Part shown: piece by piece, positions 45,855 to 56,599 of the stretch | How positions within the stretch are numbered: position 1 is the stretch's first letter | Layout: the number at the start of each line of letters is the position of its first letter | NCBI GenBank assembly: GCA_021234155.1 | Contig: JAJEKV010000015.1 | Coordinates: 12,710,304-12,774,303, forward strand | Reading direction: 5' to 3' | Length of the DNA: 64,000 nucleotides | Origin: Isoetes taiwanensis | Taxonomy: Eukaryota; Streptophyta; Lycopodiopsida; Isoetales; Isoetaceae | Position numbers and translations under genes: made by a program | Notes under the pieces: generated by a model | Database searches by the model: none | What the model was told of the DNA's origin: nothing | Seen by the model: only the letters and a program-made list of their open reading frames with translations

Positions 45855-46483
45855 ATCAAGGGCAAAAAATGCAGCCCCAATTCTTCCTCCAGCAGATTAT
45901 CTGTGCTCAAGCTTCCTTATACACTTCCCAGGCGCAGAGTCTTTTTGGAGAGATTGAGTACAAAGTGAAAGGATTCTGCACAAAATCCGCAGGTTCTTTA
46001 TCTGTCTGCAGCAAATGAATTATGAAAAAACCCAGAATCTTCAGTGGTGATCATGCTCTAGACGATATTCTGAACACGGATTTTGTATGGGCTTTTATGG
46101 CCGAAAATTGAAAGATACAGCCAATTTTCTTGTATTTCTGAGTTTTCTCGGCATCTGCTCTAGTCATCTTGATCATCATGCCATATTTGCTGGATTACAG
46201 GCATTGCTGATCATCAGGAATGCCTTGCTGAAGGTTTTTCTCGTTTTCTCTTGTTTCGTTTAACATCTTCCTCATTGCAGATTTATAATGTGGGTTGTGT
46301 TTATCATCATCTTGATCATCATGCCATATTTGCTGGATGTACAAAGATGTATTTCATGCTGCTAGATATGCAAACGGAGAGATTGATGAGTAGTACTAGA
46401 AGGAGTTCCTGTAACACCAGTGGTGACTAGAAAGTGCTTGTTCTTGAGCAAATCTATGAGACATGTCTTACCTCTTATAATAG

Positions 46484-46675
46484 TAGCATCCAACTGGACA
46501 TGTGACCACACACTACACTACATTGCTTGGTTGGGCCCTGCCCCCAACCACCTTACATTGCGTCTGTTGGGATTTGACCCCCAACAATACCGAGTGCGAT
46601 TCTGGGCGGTCTCGAACTCGAGACCACATTGCTAAAGAACTAGTGTCTTACCACTAGACCAAACGTCCAGACGCG
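46484..46675 (-). repeat. tRNA-derived SINE-like block, unit 2
   Basis: Copy of the block at 40695-40890 with the same A-box- and B-box-like motifs, a few substitutions, and a different left edge (TCTTATAATAGTAGCATCC), showing that the 3' end is prone to small rearrangements. Confidence 0.55.
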
Positions 46676-46824
46676 ATGGAAAACTAATTTTTCTAAGACA
46701 TGTCACAAGAATGACGTGGCACCTCAAATGCTGTCTTATAGTTATAAGACAGCCATATTTTAAGCCAACCGTGGAAAAAGGGCCTCACACCCACTTTATC
46801 CTATCCTCCTATATTATAATGCCA

Positions 46825-47249
46825 CTAGGAACGGTGCCCAGCGTTGCTGGGCATAAGCTGAGATTCTATAAATGATATATTGTAGCAATAAGAGAATAGC
46901 CCAAAATTACCTTTTTTCTCGTTTTCCTTACATGCTTTCTTTTTTTCTTTTCCCCCCTTTTTTTCTCCACCCCTTTCCCCCCTTCGCTTTCCTTCCCTAT
47001 TCCCTTTCCCATCTACCTTTTCCTGATGGACTTTTTCCTTTTCGTTTTTCTCTTTTCTCGACCCCTTTCTTCTTCCCCTTTCTTTTCCTTGCCCCTTTTC
47101 CATGCCCTTTTATCCACATTTTTTTTTTCCTTTTTTTCTATGCCTATTTTCCTCAACCTATTTTGCTTATGTCGGTCGATCAAATCCTCAACCATTCGAT
47201 CTAGGTCTCCATGGAAGACACACGCTATATTTTTATAATATAAAGAAGA
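46825..47249 (-). mobile_element. 425-bp Helitron with proven empty site
   Basis: Minus strand: 5' TCTTCTTTATATTATAAA at 47249, 3' hairpin GCCCAGCAACGCTGGGC followed by ACCGTTCCTAG ending at 46825. The flanks are A (46824) and T (47250), the Helitron target. Unit 2 has the same sequence uninterrupted at 41042-41043 (AATGCTAT then AGGGTGTG), with no duplication, as Helitron insertion requires. It contains a 250-base pyrimidine tract (about 46908-47160) and no genes. Confidence 0.9.
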
Positions 47250-47250
47250 T

Positions 47251-48345
47251 AGGGTGTGTCATGAACCATGCTCTACATCCAACGGCCAAAATTTATTTCC
47301 TAATTCACGATGGGGATTAACACAAAATGATAGCAGGTTTCAGCAGAGCAGAGAGGCCGGGCCATGGCATTGAAAAAGATGATGCTCTTTTGCAAAGGAA
47401 TTTGCAGCAGCATTGATGTCAAAACGACGATGGCGAAGCTGTGCAAATGCAATCGTTAGGGTTAGGGCTAGACAAAGCAAAAATGCAGCAGTTCTGGCGA
47501 GGTTCGTACTCTGCTAGATGCATGTACCTTGCTAATGGCGGACAAATCCGAAGGGGAAGCATCTCAACAATGGATGGATTGACATCTCAACAAGGGATGG
47601 ATTGACCACAACCACTAAATCATCCTTCAAGGCCTTGGGCAAAAGCAGAGAATTTTGTAAATGCAACTACAAAAGAGGTCCAAATTGTATTTCCTATATC
47701 CGGCCTCTTCCAGTTCATTTGCAACATCTAGGCATTATTTGAATGTGGCATGGTTTTGGATTCGTTATTTCAAAACGTGCCATAGTTTTGGTTTATATAG
47801 GATTTTCTTGCCTTTCGCAACTCCGACAAGGATGTTCTGGTGGATTTAGAATCCTGAAGGTCGTTTGGTCTTCAAAGGACGAACAACAGTGGTAGCAACA
47901 GAACCGATTCAACAAATCTGCTCTCTATATGCCGTCTTTGAATTTAGAAGAAATAAGTCTTTTTGTTTCACTCTATTTTTTCTTATGAGAGGGTGATGGA
48001 GCTTCTAGCATTATCATTTATGGCAGTGCCAAAGCTAGCCTTTGATTCATGGCCACCAATATAGATTGCATGGTTCCACATTACTGGAACAGGTGACTTG
48101 CTCTGAACTTCTCAACAAATTTTTCTAAGTGCAAAAAGAATATCTTCAACTTCAATCTGTTCTATCTCAATCAATAAACTACAAGTGGCTGCGGTCTGTG
48201 AAGTTTTAAGTGCAGTTACCAATCTCAATTCTGCATTCACATTCTTCAAATAGGCACGTGCCAATCCAAACTGCGAGGTTGATTTACTTGCTTATGATAA
48301 AATGTATCAGCTCTTAAAAGAAAGAACAAAACCATGTGACATGCA
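47251..48345 (+). repeat. tandem unit 3, truncated
   Basis: Third copy of the PPR unit. It ends after ACCATGTGACATGCAATGGT at about 48345, where units 1 and 2 continue with TATTA; the LINE starts here. It keeps the MAL(K/R)KMMLF-like start region and the beginning of the PPR remnant (AYDKMYQLLKERTKPC). Confidence 0.8.
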
Positions 48346-49189
48346 ATGGTACCTAGACCTAGCAGTCAGGCCAAGGGAGAAGCCTCTTCCATGAAGAAGG
48401 AGGCTCGTGCAAAGGCTCAGGCGGCAAGCTCAGCTCAGCCAGCAGCACAGTCGACAGACCCAGCTTTGCAGACCTCAGACTCTGATTCCACAAGGATGCC
48501 ACACCAGTCATGCCATGAGAGGTGGAGACAAACACAGGCAATGGTTGAGGATCACACCACTCAGATCTCACACCTGGCAGAAGAGCAACAAGCCTCCGTC
48601 CCCCAAGTGATTAAGAAGCAACTGGCTATAGTAAAGCAACAGTTTTCAGGCATTGAGACCCAAGTGCAACAACTACTTGACAGTATTCGCTTGTTGCAGT
48701 TTGAAAGGGAGCAGGATAGACAGACTCTTGCTGGCCTCCGGGCACAAATAGACACCATGTCTACCAGAGATGAAGCTATAATGAAGGACAAGGAGAGAAT
48801 TGAGCAGGAGATGGTCACTGATATCTCTCGTCTTCGATCGGACATTGCAGGTGTCATTGCCACTCAGGAGGCATTTCAGATAGCAACTAACAAAAGCCAA
48901 TTGCTACAGCAGGCCCTTCAGAACAGGGTCAGCACAATGGAGATCACCTTAACAACGGCAGATGATGTGGTTGCCTCTAGGATACAGAAGTTGGAACAGC
49001 GTTCTCTTGGTCAAGAGCAAGAGGCACACGAGCTACGAGAAGCTACAATCCAACAGGGGAAAGGACTCCATGCCAATGCACACGAGGCCTTGCAAAATTG
49101 TGTATACGAGTTGGAGCGGCAGAAACAATTCCAGCAGGAGATGAGCTCTCGGCTTCAGAAGGCGGAGGCAATCTCAGGCACCTCACATT
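48346..49189 (+). CDS. LINE ORF1, coiled-coil part
   Basis: About 280 codons rich in Gln, Glu and Ala, predicted as a long coiled coil from residue 60 on (EEQQASVPQVIKKQLAIVKQ, LLQFEREQDRQTLAGLRAQI, MEITLTTADDVVASRIQKLE). The N-terminus is basic and Ser/Ala-rich (AKGEASSMKKEARAKAQAAS). LINE ORF1 proteins form trimers through such coils and bind element RNA (family knowledge). The frame ends at the TIR-element insertion; the true start may lie upstream of the 48346 junction. Confidence 0.6.
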
Positions 49190-49190
49190 A

Positions 49191-51779
49191 GAGAAAATTC
49201 GGGGTCTCTTGGTGTCCTCCTAATAAATCTCAAAATTCCACATCAGATTTTGCTATCAACCAATAAGGGGCCTGCTCTTTGTTCAAATGGCATGTCTACA
49301 TGGCTAAGGGAATGCCCCATATATTTAGAAAACAGTGCAAAAAATCTCATGAAGATATGTTAGATATTTGGGAATTTTAGTTAGGTAAGGTGGGAAATAA
49401 TTACAAGGCATTTCATGCATCGAGCATCCAATAATTAATTACATCCAATCTTGAGTTTCGTATGAGACATTCGAGGTGCTTTAGGGTTCTCGACCAGGTG
49501 GGGCTTGCTCCCATTTCGTCATCACAAGAAGCTCTCCCATTTCGTCCCAAATTCGGCAGTGAAGGCGTCGGCATGGCGTTGCTGTAGGTATTGTCGCACT
49601 GTTATAGTAGTTTGCTTGTTTCTGTCCCTTCTCCTTTTTCTTTATCTCTTCTTCCTATTCTTGTTGACTATGGAAATAGCAGTGGCTCTTGTAGATGCTT
49701 TCATTACATTCTTTTAAATTGACCGTTGTTGCAGATTTGTGGGAGACAGGTAGAGAAAAGCAATTTTTTTTACCATTTTAGAGAGATAAGCAGTATCAGG
49801 TAGCCAAGGAAATGCTATGGGTCTCACTTTGGAAGGAACATTCATGTTTCTGGCTTCATGTATGATAGGATGTTTAGAGCACGCGAATCTTCTGTGGGAA
49901 TCAAAATGGGTCTGTATTGAAAGGCCAGTTCGACGGCTGATTGTTTTAAGCAGTCTGCATGCAGAAGTAAAGCAATGGTGCAGTTTAAATGCCTTGAAAC
50001 TGATTTAGGGCCTCCAAATCTTATTTCATGAAACCAATTCAGAGCTCTACCTTATCTGTGTGTTGCCTAAAATGATGTCTGCATGAAAAAGTGTTTCCCA
50101 GCTGTTAGGGCAAGTTATTTGTCGGATTTGCGATGGGCTATGTTGCCGGATTGGGCACAGATTTGGCATCCATGCAGCCACAGTTTGGTTGAGCAGATAA
50201 AGTTGCCATGGGATGAACTTATCTAAATGCCTTGTTATTGAAATGACATTCTGAAAAGGATCTGGATAGTTTGTTTTGGCAAGACTTTTTGAATGCTTTG
50301 ACATTGGTTTGTATTGATAACTAATGTAATATATTATGGGGATCAGCTGAATAGTTTAACATTCTTGATTTTAGTTGCTCTTATTATAACTATGATATAT
50401 TGCGATCGTATCTGTGTTTCTGTCTTGTTTCAGCATTTGAGAATCATGACAACTCTCCATCAAAATTGTCTCTATCAGGTATGCGGCAGACCTTTTTTGC
50501 TATTTACTTTGATTTCAAGGTGTAGGTGTGTTTGATGATTTTTAAGTTAGCAGTTAGCACCCAACATGGATCAGTGGTTTTGCTTCTGAACTGTGTTTTT
50601 CAAATATTTGCTTTATGATCATAACAAGCAGTGGACTTTCAGATTTAAATCTGCTCCGAGATTGTTATAATATGATTGCCTAATTGGATTTATTTGGGTT
50701 CGATTCCCAAAAGGCTTTTTTTAAAATATAAGCAAAGGGCCAAAAGTCCTGCATTACCTCCAAGAAAAGCTTCAGGAACTTACCTCTCCTGGCTGCTGCT
50801 GCTGCAAGGCTTGTGAAAAAATGCCAGGATGCTGCTTTGCAGGGATTTGAACATGTATTCATTGATGTCTTGAAGCAGAATATTGATGCTAGTGTTCTTG
50901 AGTATACTCCAAAGGAAATGGAGACCAAAATTAAAAAAATGGAGAGGTATGTTGGTTCTACTTCAAATCTGTACCAAGAACTTAAAATTCTAGCTGATTT
51001 TAGAACTTTTTTCATCTGAGCTTCCGTTCTTAGATAATTGCTGCACTTTATATTTGGGTCTGTTTTTGTATCAAATCCTGCAGTTGAAGCATGACTTGCA
51101 AGAAGAATAGAGAATGAAAATAGCTATCCAATTGAAGAAACAACTTTTGGCTTCAATCCACCCATTTAAACTAGGCATCCATGAAGAATCTTCCTGCTAA
51201 CATATTCGGTAGAATTCCTCCATAACCGTAATTGGGTTGGGTCGCCAAGATTTCCGGTTCTGAAATTTGATCAAACAACAATGGACCCAAGAGTTCAGGT
51301 TCTGAAATTCGATCAAACAACAGTAGAAACATGGAGTATAAAAATAGGGGCATTTTAATAAATATTTAACATATAAGGGCATTTTGACAAATATGCAAAC
51401 ATATAAGGGCATCTTTAAGATTTTCTCAATATAAAATATAGAGATAGATACTAAAGGAGTAGAAAAGATTTGGCATTTATTGGTCAAATATTTTGACATC
51501 TAATATAAAATATAGAGATAGATACTAAAGGAGTAGAAAATATTTGGCATTTATTGCAGACTATGACCAATACTAACTCACATGCTTTTAAGAGTCCACG
51601 TGGCAGCAAGGGAGCATAAAGGGGGAGAAAAGATTTCCCAAGGAGTGGAAGAGATTCTATAGATTTGGCATATTAATGCCTTGAATTGACTAATGCCTTC
51701 AAATTATATTTTACGAAAAATTACAAGAATAACAATTTATAATTTCTTAGGGGGACACCAAGAGACCCCAAATTTTCTC
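49191..51779. mobile_element. TIR element inside LINE ORF1, with captured fragment
   Basis: Inverted repeats of 33 bases (49191-49223 and 51747-51779; 31 match), starting GAGAAAATT and containing GGGGTCTCTTGGTGTCC. Flanking TA on both sides (49189-49190, 51780-51781) fits Tc1/mariner or, with one change, the TWA target of PIF/Harbinger. There is no transposase frame. The inside holds a host-gene-like fragment near 50800-51015 and a direct repeat at about 51428-51545. It separates two parts of the LINE ORF1, so it is younger than the LINE. Confidence 0.75.
50780..51018 (+). pseudogene. captured gene fragment (PSI/DUF668-like, tentative)
   Basis: Plus-strand reading: LLAAAAARLVKKCQDAALQG, FEHVFIDVLKQNIDASVLEY, then TPKEMETKIKKMERYVGSTS and NLYQELKILADF. 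The last part resembles the KM-x-x-YV-x-x-T-x-x-LY-x-E-(L/M) segment of plant PSK-simulator-like proteins (DUF3475/DUF668). The resemblance is from memory and may be wrong. It lies inside a TIR element without its own transposase, as in Pack-type elements. Confidence 0.35.
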
Positions 51780-51781
51780 TA

Positions 51782-52614
51782 ATGGCTGCCACGCATACTC
51801 AAGCACCCATGCGAAGTCAGTCTAGGCAGGCACCACGACGCCCAACTTCACCATGCCCTCCATGCCAACAGGACCCTCCTGTTCATGGACACCGGACAGC
51901 GCCTTCAACTCACAGACAGCAGCCGGTACATGCTGTCCCAGCAAACGTTGATCCACGTGAGCTTAGTGAACGCAGACGGAGAGGCCATAATTTGGTGATC
52001 CGTGGCCTGCCGGAAGAAGAGGGAGAGAATCTCATTCATCGCCTCCAGATGCAGATCATCAATCGTATGACATTGCCTAGGCCTGTACACATTGCTCGAG
52101 CCAGCCGTCATGGTGCTCGACATTCTGCCTACAACCGTATTGTCATATTCACAGTAGCAGATATGCAAGTACGGGATGCCATCTTTGCGCCCCGTGGCAA
52201 GCAATTGAAGGGAACATCCTTGTATGTGGACCGAGACCTCACCCCAGTGCAACAAAAGTCCCGCATGCATGAGCTCACCAAGGTTCGAGGCATCCGCTGT
52301 CAAGGAGGAGCTGCGGGACTAGTTCGAGGCAAGATGCACATTTTCCGCTCACCGAATGTTGCTGCAGACCCTCCAGGCCATTCAGCTGCAGCCCCCACCT
52401 CCTCTGATCATGCTTCTCCACCCGCACTCCCCGCCCCATGCCCCATCGCCCGCCCACTACTCCTCGGTCATATGCCACCCCAACTCCTACTGCTTCTCAC
52501 TCTGCCCCAACCCCTCCGCTTCTCACTCTGCATGCATGACTCGATGCGCTACCGCTTTCCACTCTTCCCCCCACAACTCAAACCGCATGCCTCTCAAGCA
52601 ATAACAAATAGGGA
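51782..52614 (+). pseudogene. LINE ORF1, nucleic-acid-binding part
   Basis: After a Pro/Gln-rich stretch the frame reads RRRGHNLVIRGLPEEEGENL, IARASRHGARHSAYNRIVIF and LYVDRDLTPVQQKSRMHELT. This is the NLVIRGLPE ... (E/D)DLTP-x-Q-x-x-R pattern of the RRM-like domain in LINE ORF1 proteins. Beyond about 52430 the reading becomes Pro/Leu low complexity, suggesting a frameshift. The start at 51782 is only the first ATG after the TIR insertion. Confidence 0.6.
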
Positions 52615-53362
52615 ATGTGCCTTCGGGTGGTCTCCTGGAATTGTCGAGGTTTCCCATGGCAGAAGGGGGATAGTCTCAACTCTGTTGCTGCAGATATGGA
52701 TCTCATCTTCCTCATGGAGACATGGGAGCACGCAGGACACAGGCTACCTGATCTTCTAGGCTATCAACATTTCTCAGTCTTCAATAGCTGCACAGGCAAG
52801 AGGGGACATGGAGGGGTTGCCTGTTATTACCGGGAGTCTTTGGCAGCACGGTCGGTCTTCCCCGCACAAGATTGACCGGACACAACCGGTACTTGTGGGT
52901 GCGGGTGCAAAATTGTAGTGGCAACCCTCTCTTCTTGGCTGCTTGCTACTTTCCACATGCAGAAAGCAACTTTTACCATGCCCACTCAGATGTGGACAGG
53001 CTAGCTCCATATGTAGACAGTTGGGTAGTGTGGTACTTCTTGGGGACTTCAATGCACGGACAGGAGTAGAGCAGCCCATGAGACTTGATCCTCTGGCTCA
53101 GGATGTGTTACAGCTGCGCCCCGCAGAGACGGCTTGGCCACGAACATCGATGATAGTCGTCCACGCTTTGGCGGCGTTGCTTCTACTATGTGGTGTCTTT
53201 GACTTGGTAATTTGTAATGGCTTGGCACAGTGGCCTTCCTCCTGTAAGTGCACCTGCAGACAAGAGAATCAGGGTGGAGGATCTAGTGTGGTGGACTATT
53301 TATTAGTCGGCGAAAGGGGATGTACATTTGATCAACCACTTTCGGGTAGGCATGCATGGTAG
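52615..53362 (+). pseudogene. LINE ORF2, AP-type endonuclease
   Basis: LRVVSWNCRGFPWQKGDSLN (conserved Asn), LIFLMETWEHAGHRLPDLLG (conserved Glu) and KRGHGGVACYYRES are followed by a frameshift near 52875. Then LLGDFNARTG (the GDFN box) and SSVVDYLLVGERG (Asp of the SDH-type region changed) appear in other frames. The domain nicks target DNA to prime reverse transcription (family knowledge). At least two frame changes inactivate it here. Confidence 0.75.
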
Positions 53363-53455
53363 AGATGAGGAGACCGACTGGGATCACCTTCCACTCTACC
53401 CGGTTGGCTTGGCGGTGCTAGAACCCCTTCTACGGTAGCTCCTCGTATACCTCGC

Positions 53456-54685
53456 TTGCGATTGGATTATGAGCAGGCAAAGGATTATGCTGATATGCTC
53501 ATAGATGACCTTTCAGGAATTTTGCAGGCCCCCACGCTAGAGCAGCAAACGGGTCAGTTGATTGAGCTCCTTGGTACTGTCGCAGAAAGATGTTTTGGGA
53601 TAACATGCCCGAGAAGTGTCACAGGGACTGCAACATTCCCGCGTAATCGGTGGTTTGATGCTGAGTGTAAGGAATATAAATGCCGGCTCCGTCAGATCAC
53701 AGATCCTGCAATGCGCCCACATGCCACCACACAGTATCGTGCTTTCTTGAAGGCAAAGAAATCTCAGTACATTGCACGTCATCAAAGGGAAATGTTTTAC
53801 ATGTTGGAAAGCCATCCTAGAACCTTTTGGCGCAAGGTTCTTCGAAAGCCAGCCCAGCCTACGGGGAACATCACTCATGAGCAGTGGGAACAATACTTGC
53901 AGCAACTCTATGATCCTCAAGGGACACGCGCACTCATAGCCCCACAGCATGGTCCGACATTAGAAATCACAGAGGTAGATGTTACCCAGGGTCTGCAGCG
54001 TTTGGCCAATGGGAAAGCAATGGACCTGGATGGTATGCAGGCAGAGTTGCTCAAGTGGGCAGGGGAGCCTATGGTACCAGTCCTAACCATTATGTTCAAT
54101 AGAGCACTGCAGGAAGGATTCCTCCAACAGTGGACCACAAGCAGAGTTGTCCCCATTTACAAGGCAGGAGATCCACATAGTCCAACCAATTACCGAACAA
54201 TCATGGTTAGTTCGGTGTTTGCCAAACTGCTAGCTGGCATTGTTGAGCAACAGTTGACCAGGTGGGCAGAAGCAACAGGTGTGCGAGCTCTCACGCAAGC
54301 AGGATTTAGATTCCGGCATTCAACCATTGATCATATCTTCACATTGAGGACTTTGGTTGAGGATAGCAGAAACCGTCGGCGGGACCTGTATTGTTGCTTT
54401 GTTGACTTTGTGAAGGCTTTTGACACTGTGCCTCGGGAAAAGTTATGGGAAAGATTGCGGCAACTGGAGGTTCCTGTGGATATGCAAAATGCAGTATACA
54501 GGTTGTACGAGAGTTGTTCAGGCCAGATGCGGATGACGGGACAACCATTCACTAGCAGTATTGGGGTCCGCCAGGGATGTCCTCTTTCCCCAACATTGTT
54601 TGGTCTGTACATTGACCAGTTGGAACCCAACTTTTGCATCAGGTCCTCAGGCAACTCATCTATGCAGACGATGTTGACCTCTTAG
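53456..54685 (+). pseudogene. LINE ORF2, reverse transcriptase N-terminal half
   Basis: A 409-codon open frame. Motifs in order: VDVTQGLQRLANGKAMDLDG (normally LKNGKAxGxDG), SRVVPIYKAGDPHSPTNYRT, QAGFRFRHSTIDHIFTLRTL, CCFVDFVKAFDTVPREKLWE (motif A, catalytic Asp) and SSIGVRQGCPLSPTLFGLYI (motif B). A frameshift near 54640 moves the YADD box to the next frame. Confidence 0.8.
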
Positions 54686-56046
54686 CCCACACTCCAGAGG
54701 ATATGCAGTCTCACCTAGATGCTCTGGATACATTCTGCCAGGCCACAGACATGAACGTCAATCTGGCCAAGACTAAGGTGGTCCTAATCTCATCCTCGCG
54801 CCATCCAAGGCCCCCTTCATTCACTTATCGAGGGCAACAAGTGGAGGTGACACCCACCTACAAGTATCTGGGAGTGGAGTTTCCTTCTACACTATGCTGG
54901 GATACTTCCATAAGATTACGTATAGCAGCAGGCTGGAAAGCACTTTATGCAATGCAGAACAATAACCACAGAGCAGAATTATATGATTGGGGACATCAGG
55001 CACATCTGTTCAGGGTATTGGTAGAGCCCGTTCTTTTGTACGGGGTTGAAGTCTGGGGCCCAGTGGTGTCCCTTGCTACTTGGAGCGACTTGGAGCAGGT
55101 GCAGAAGGCCTTCTTAGCACGGGCACTCGGAGTGAAATTCACGGTCCCATATCAGATTTTATTGCAGGAGACAGGTTTCCTGCCACTTCAACGAGCGGCC
55201 CTTGATAGACACATCGTCTATTTCCAGAAGGTGGTAAATATGGATGATGATCGTCTACCGCACTTGGCTTATGCAGTGGCAATGGGACCACAACGACTCA
55301 AGAATTGTTGGAAGGATAAAAGAGTGCAGTGGCTAACTCGATGGAATGTCCAGGAGCACATGTGCATCCAGGTAGAAACAGAGGCAGATCGCGACAGCCT
55401 GAGATGTTACCTTGATGCTTGTTTCTCCAGCAAGCTTTGGGATTCCAGGGCCCTGGAGCAAGTCAAAACAGCACATTACAAGCAGCACATAAATCCCACA
55501 TTAGAACGAGGCCCACAGCGCTACCTACGTTCACATCTGCCCATGAAAAAGCGCAGGCATATCGCCTCCATTCGCACAGGTGCCCACCATCTCCGGATTG
55601 AGACAGGTCGATGGATTGGGGAGCCACGGCAGGATAGGGTTTGTCAGTGCTGCCAGACGGGAGCTGTTGAGGATGAGTGTCACACTTTCCAGAGCTGCCC
55701 GGCATATGATCAGATTCGGACACGCTATGCTCAATTGATTAGACCTGATGAGCCGCTACACATGTTACTGGGTACGACTTCGGTGCGCTCACTCGGATCA
55801 TACATTCAGGAAGTACTGGACTTTAGGGCTCAGATATGCCCCAGTCAACCATTTAATCATTGTCAGCAGTCTTATTGCTGCCACGGTTTTTCCCTCGAAA
55901 ACCCTTCGGGGTGGGGGTTTTTTAATCCGGGCAGTAATGTGACTGCTGCGCTTTTTGTATTGGGTCCCATAGGCCGATTGGTCTCCGTGGACGATAAAAA
56001 CAATTCAACTCTATTCTATTCTATTCTATCAATACCCTTAGAGTAA
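54634..56046 (+). pseudogene. LINE ORF2, RT C-terminal half and tail
   Basis: A 470-codon open frame starting at the shift: LIYADDVDLLAHTPEDMQSH (motif C, YADD), then NVNLAKTKVVLI and YKYLGVEFPSTLCWDTSIRL (motif D/E region), a thumb-like part, and LLYGVEVWGPVVSLATWSDL. Near the C-terminus RTGAHHLRIETGRW precedes CQCCQTGAVEDECHTFQSCP, a Cys/His knuckle usual in LINEs. The last 50 codons are probably 3' untranslated DNA. Its length shows the decay is recent. Confidence 0.75.
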
Positions 56047-56503
56047 TGAAACCCAATAATGCTATTTCACTACCAAGGCCATTTTCATGAACGTCCGTCA
56101 GCACCCTTATATAATGCAATCTATTTGCAAGCAGCATCTCCAATCTATGTGGACATATGTACACATTTGCCTGTTAATCCAAATGAGCAATACAAAACTC
56201 AACATTTTTTTGCAAATTTAGTTCACATGGCTCTCTAATAGCATACGACCATTTTAACCTCGGCCACTTTCAATGACGCATTGAGTAAACAAAGGCAAAA
56301 AAAAAGGAACAAATAGCTCTGAGTGTCAAAATTGACCTACGTAATGTAAAGGCAAAAGAAAATATTAATGTAAAGGCAAGAGAATTGTAGGTATTATAGT
56401 GTTGAAGTTGCATCAAGGCCTCCAAGATATAAAGCACAATACAAAAATAGAAGTCCAAATTGCACATCATTCCTGCTCCATTAATCCTACAATGCTGAAT
56501 CCA

Positions 56504-56545
56504 ATAATTGCCTTATAGCCCAGCAATGCTGGGTACCATTACTAG
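56504..56545 (+). mobile_element. Helitron 3' end, plus strand
   Basis: Hairpin CCCAGCAATGCTGGG (56519-56533) followed by TACCATTACTAG and T. It matches the 3' ends of the two minus-strand Helitrons and keeps the canonical CTAG. No 5' end could be paired with confidence; a candidate lies at 46807. Confidence 0.6.
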
Positions 56546-56599
56546 TTCTTTATAATTTCCTGTGTGTTTGTAATGTTCTATGAAATGTGCAGTGAAATG

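Larger units (their letters stand above)
41045..46824 (+). repeat. tandem unit 2, interrupted by a TTAA element
   Basis: Direct copy of unit 1 beginning AGGGTGTGTCATGAACC. Its start follows TATATTATAATGCTAT with no insertion, which makes it the empty site for the Helitron seen at the start of unit 3. It is itself interrupted at 42737-45366. Without that insert it is about 3.15 kb, shorter than unit 1 through small deletions (for example near 41490 and 42010). Confidence 0.85.
48346..56030 (+). mobile_element. LINE (AP-endonuclease type), interrupted
   Basis: Order: coiled-coil ORF1 part, RRM-like ORF1 part, endonuclease, reverse transcriptase, C-terminal zinc-knuckle-like CQCCQ...H...C region, then a tail of repeated TTCTA (about 56006-56028). 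ORF1 is split by a TIR element at 49191-51779. Frameshifts in the endonuclease and just before the YADD box make it inactive. No clear target duplication was found at either end. Repeated short-unit tails occur in several LINE clades (RTE, CR1, R1-like) and are unlike the poly(A) tails of plant L1; the clade is not settled. Confidence 0.8.

Noticed and set aside
46840-47320. Short Phe/Pro- or Lys/Glu-rich frames
   Set aside because: They lie in the pyrimidine tract of the small Helitron and have no protein signal.
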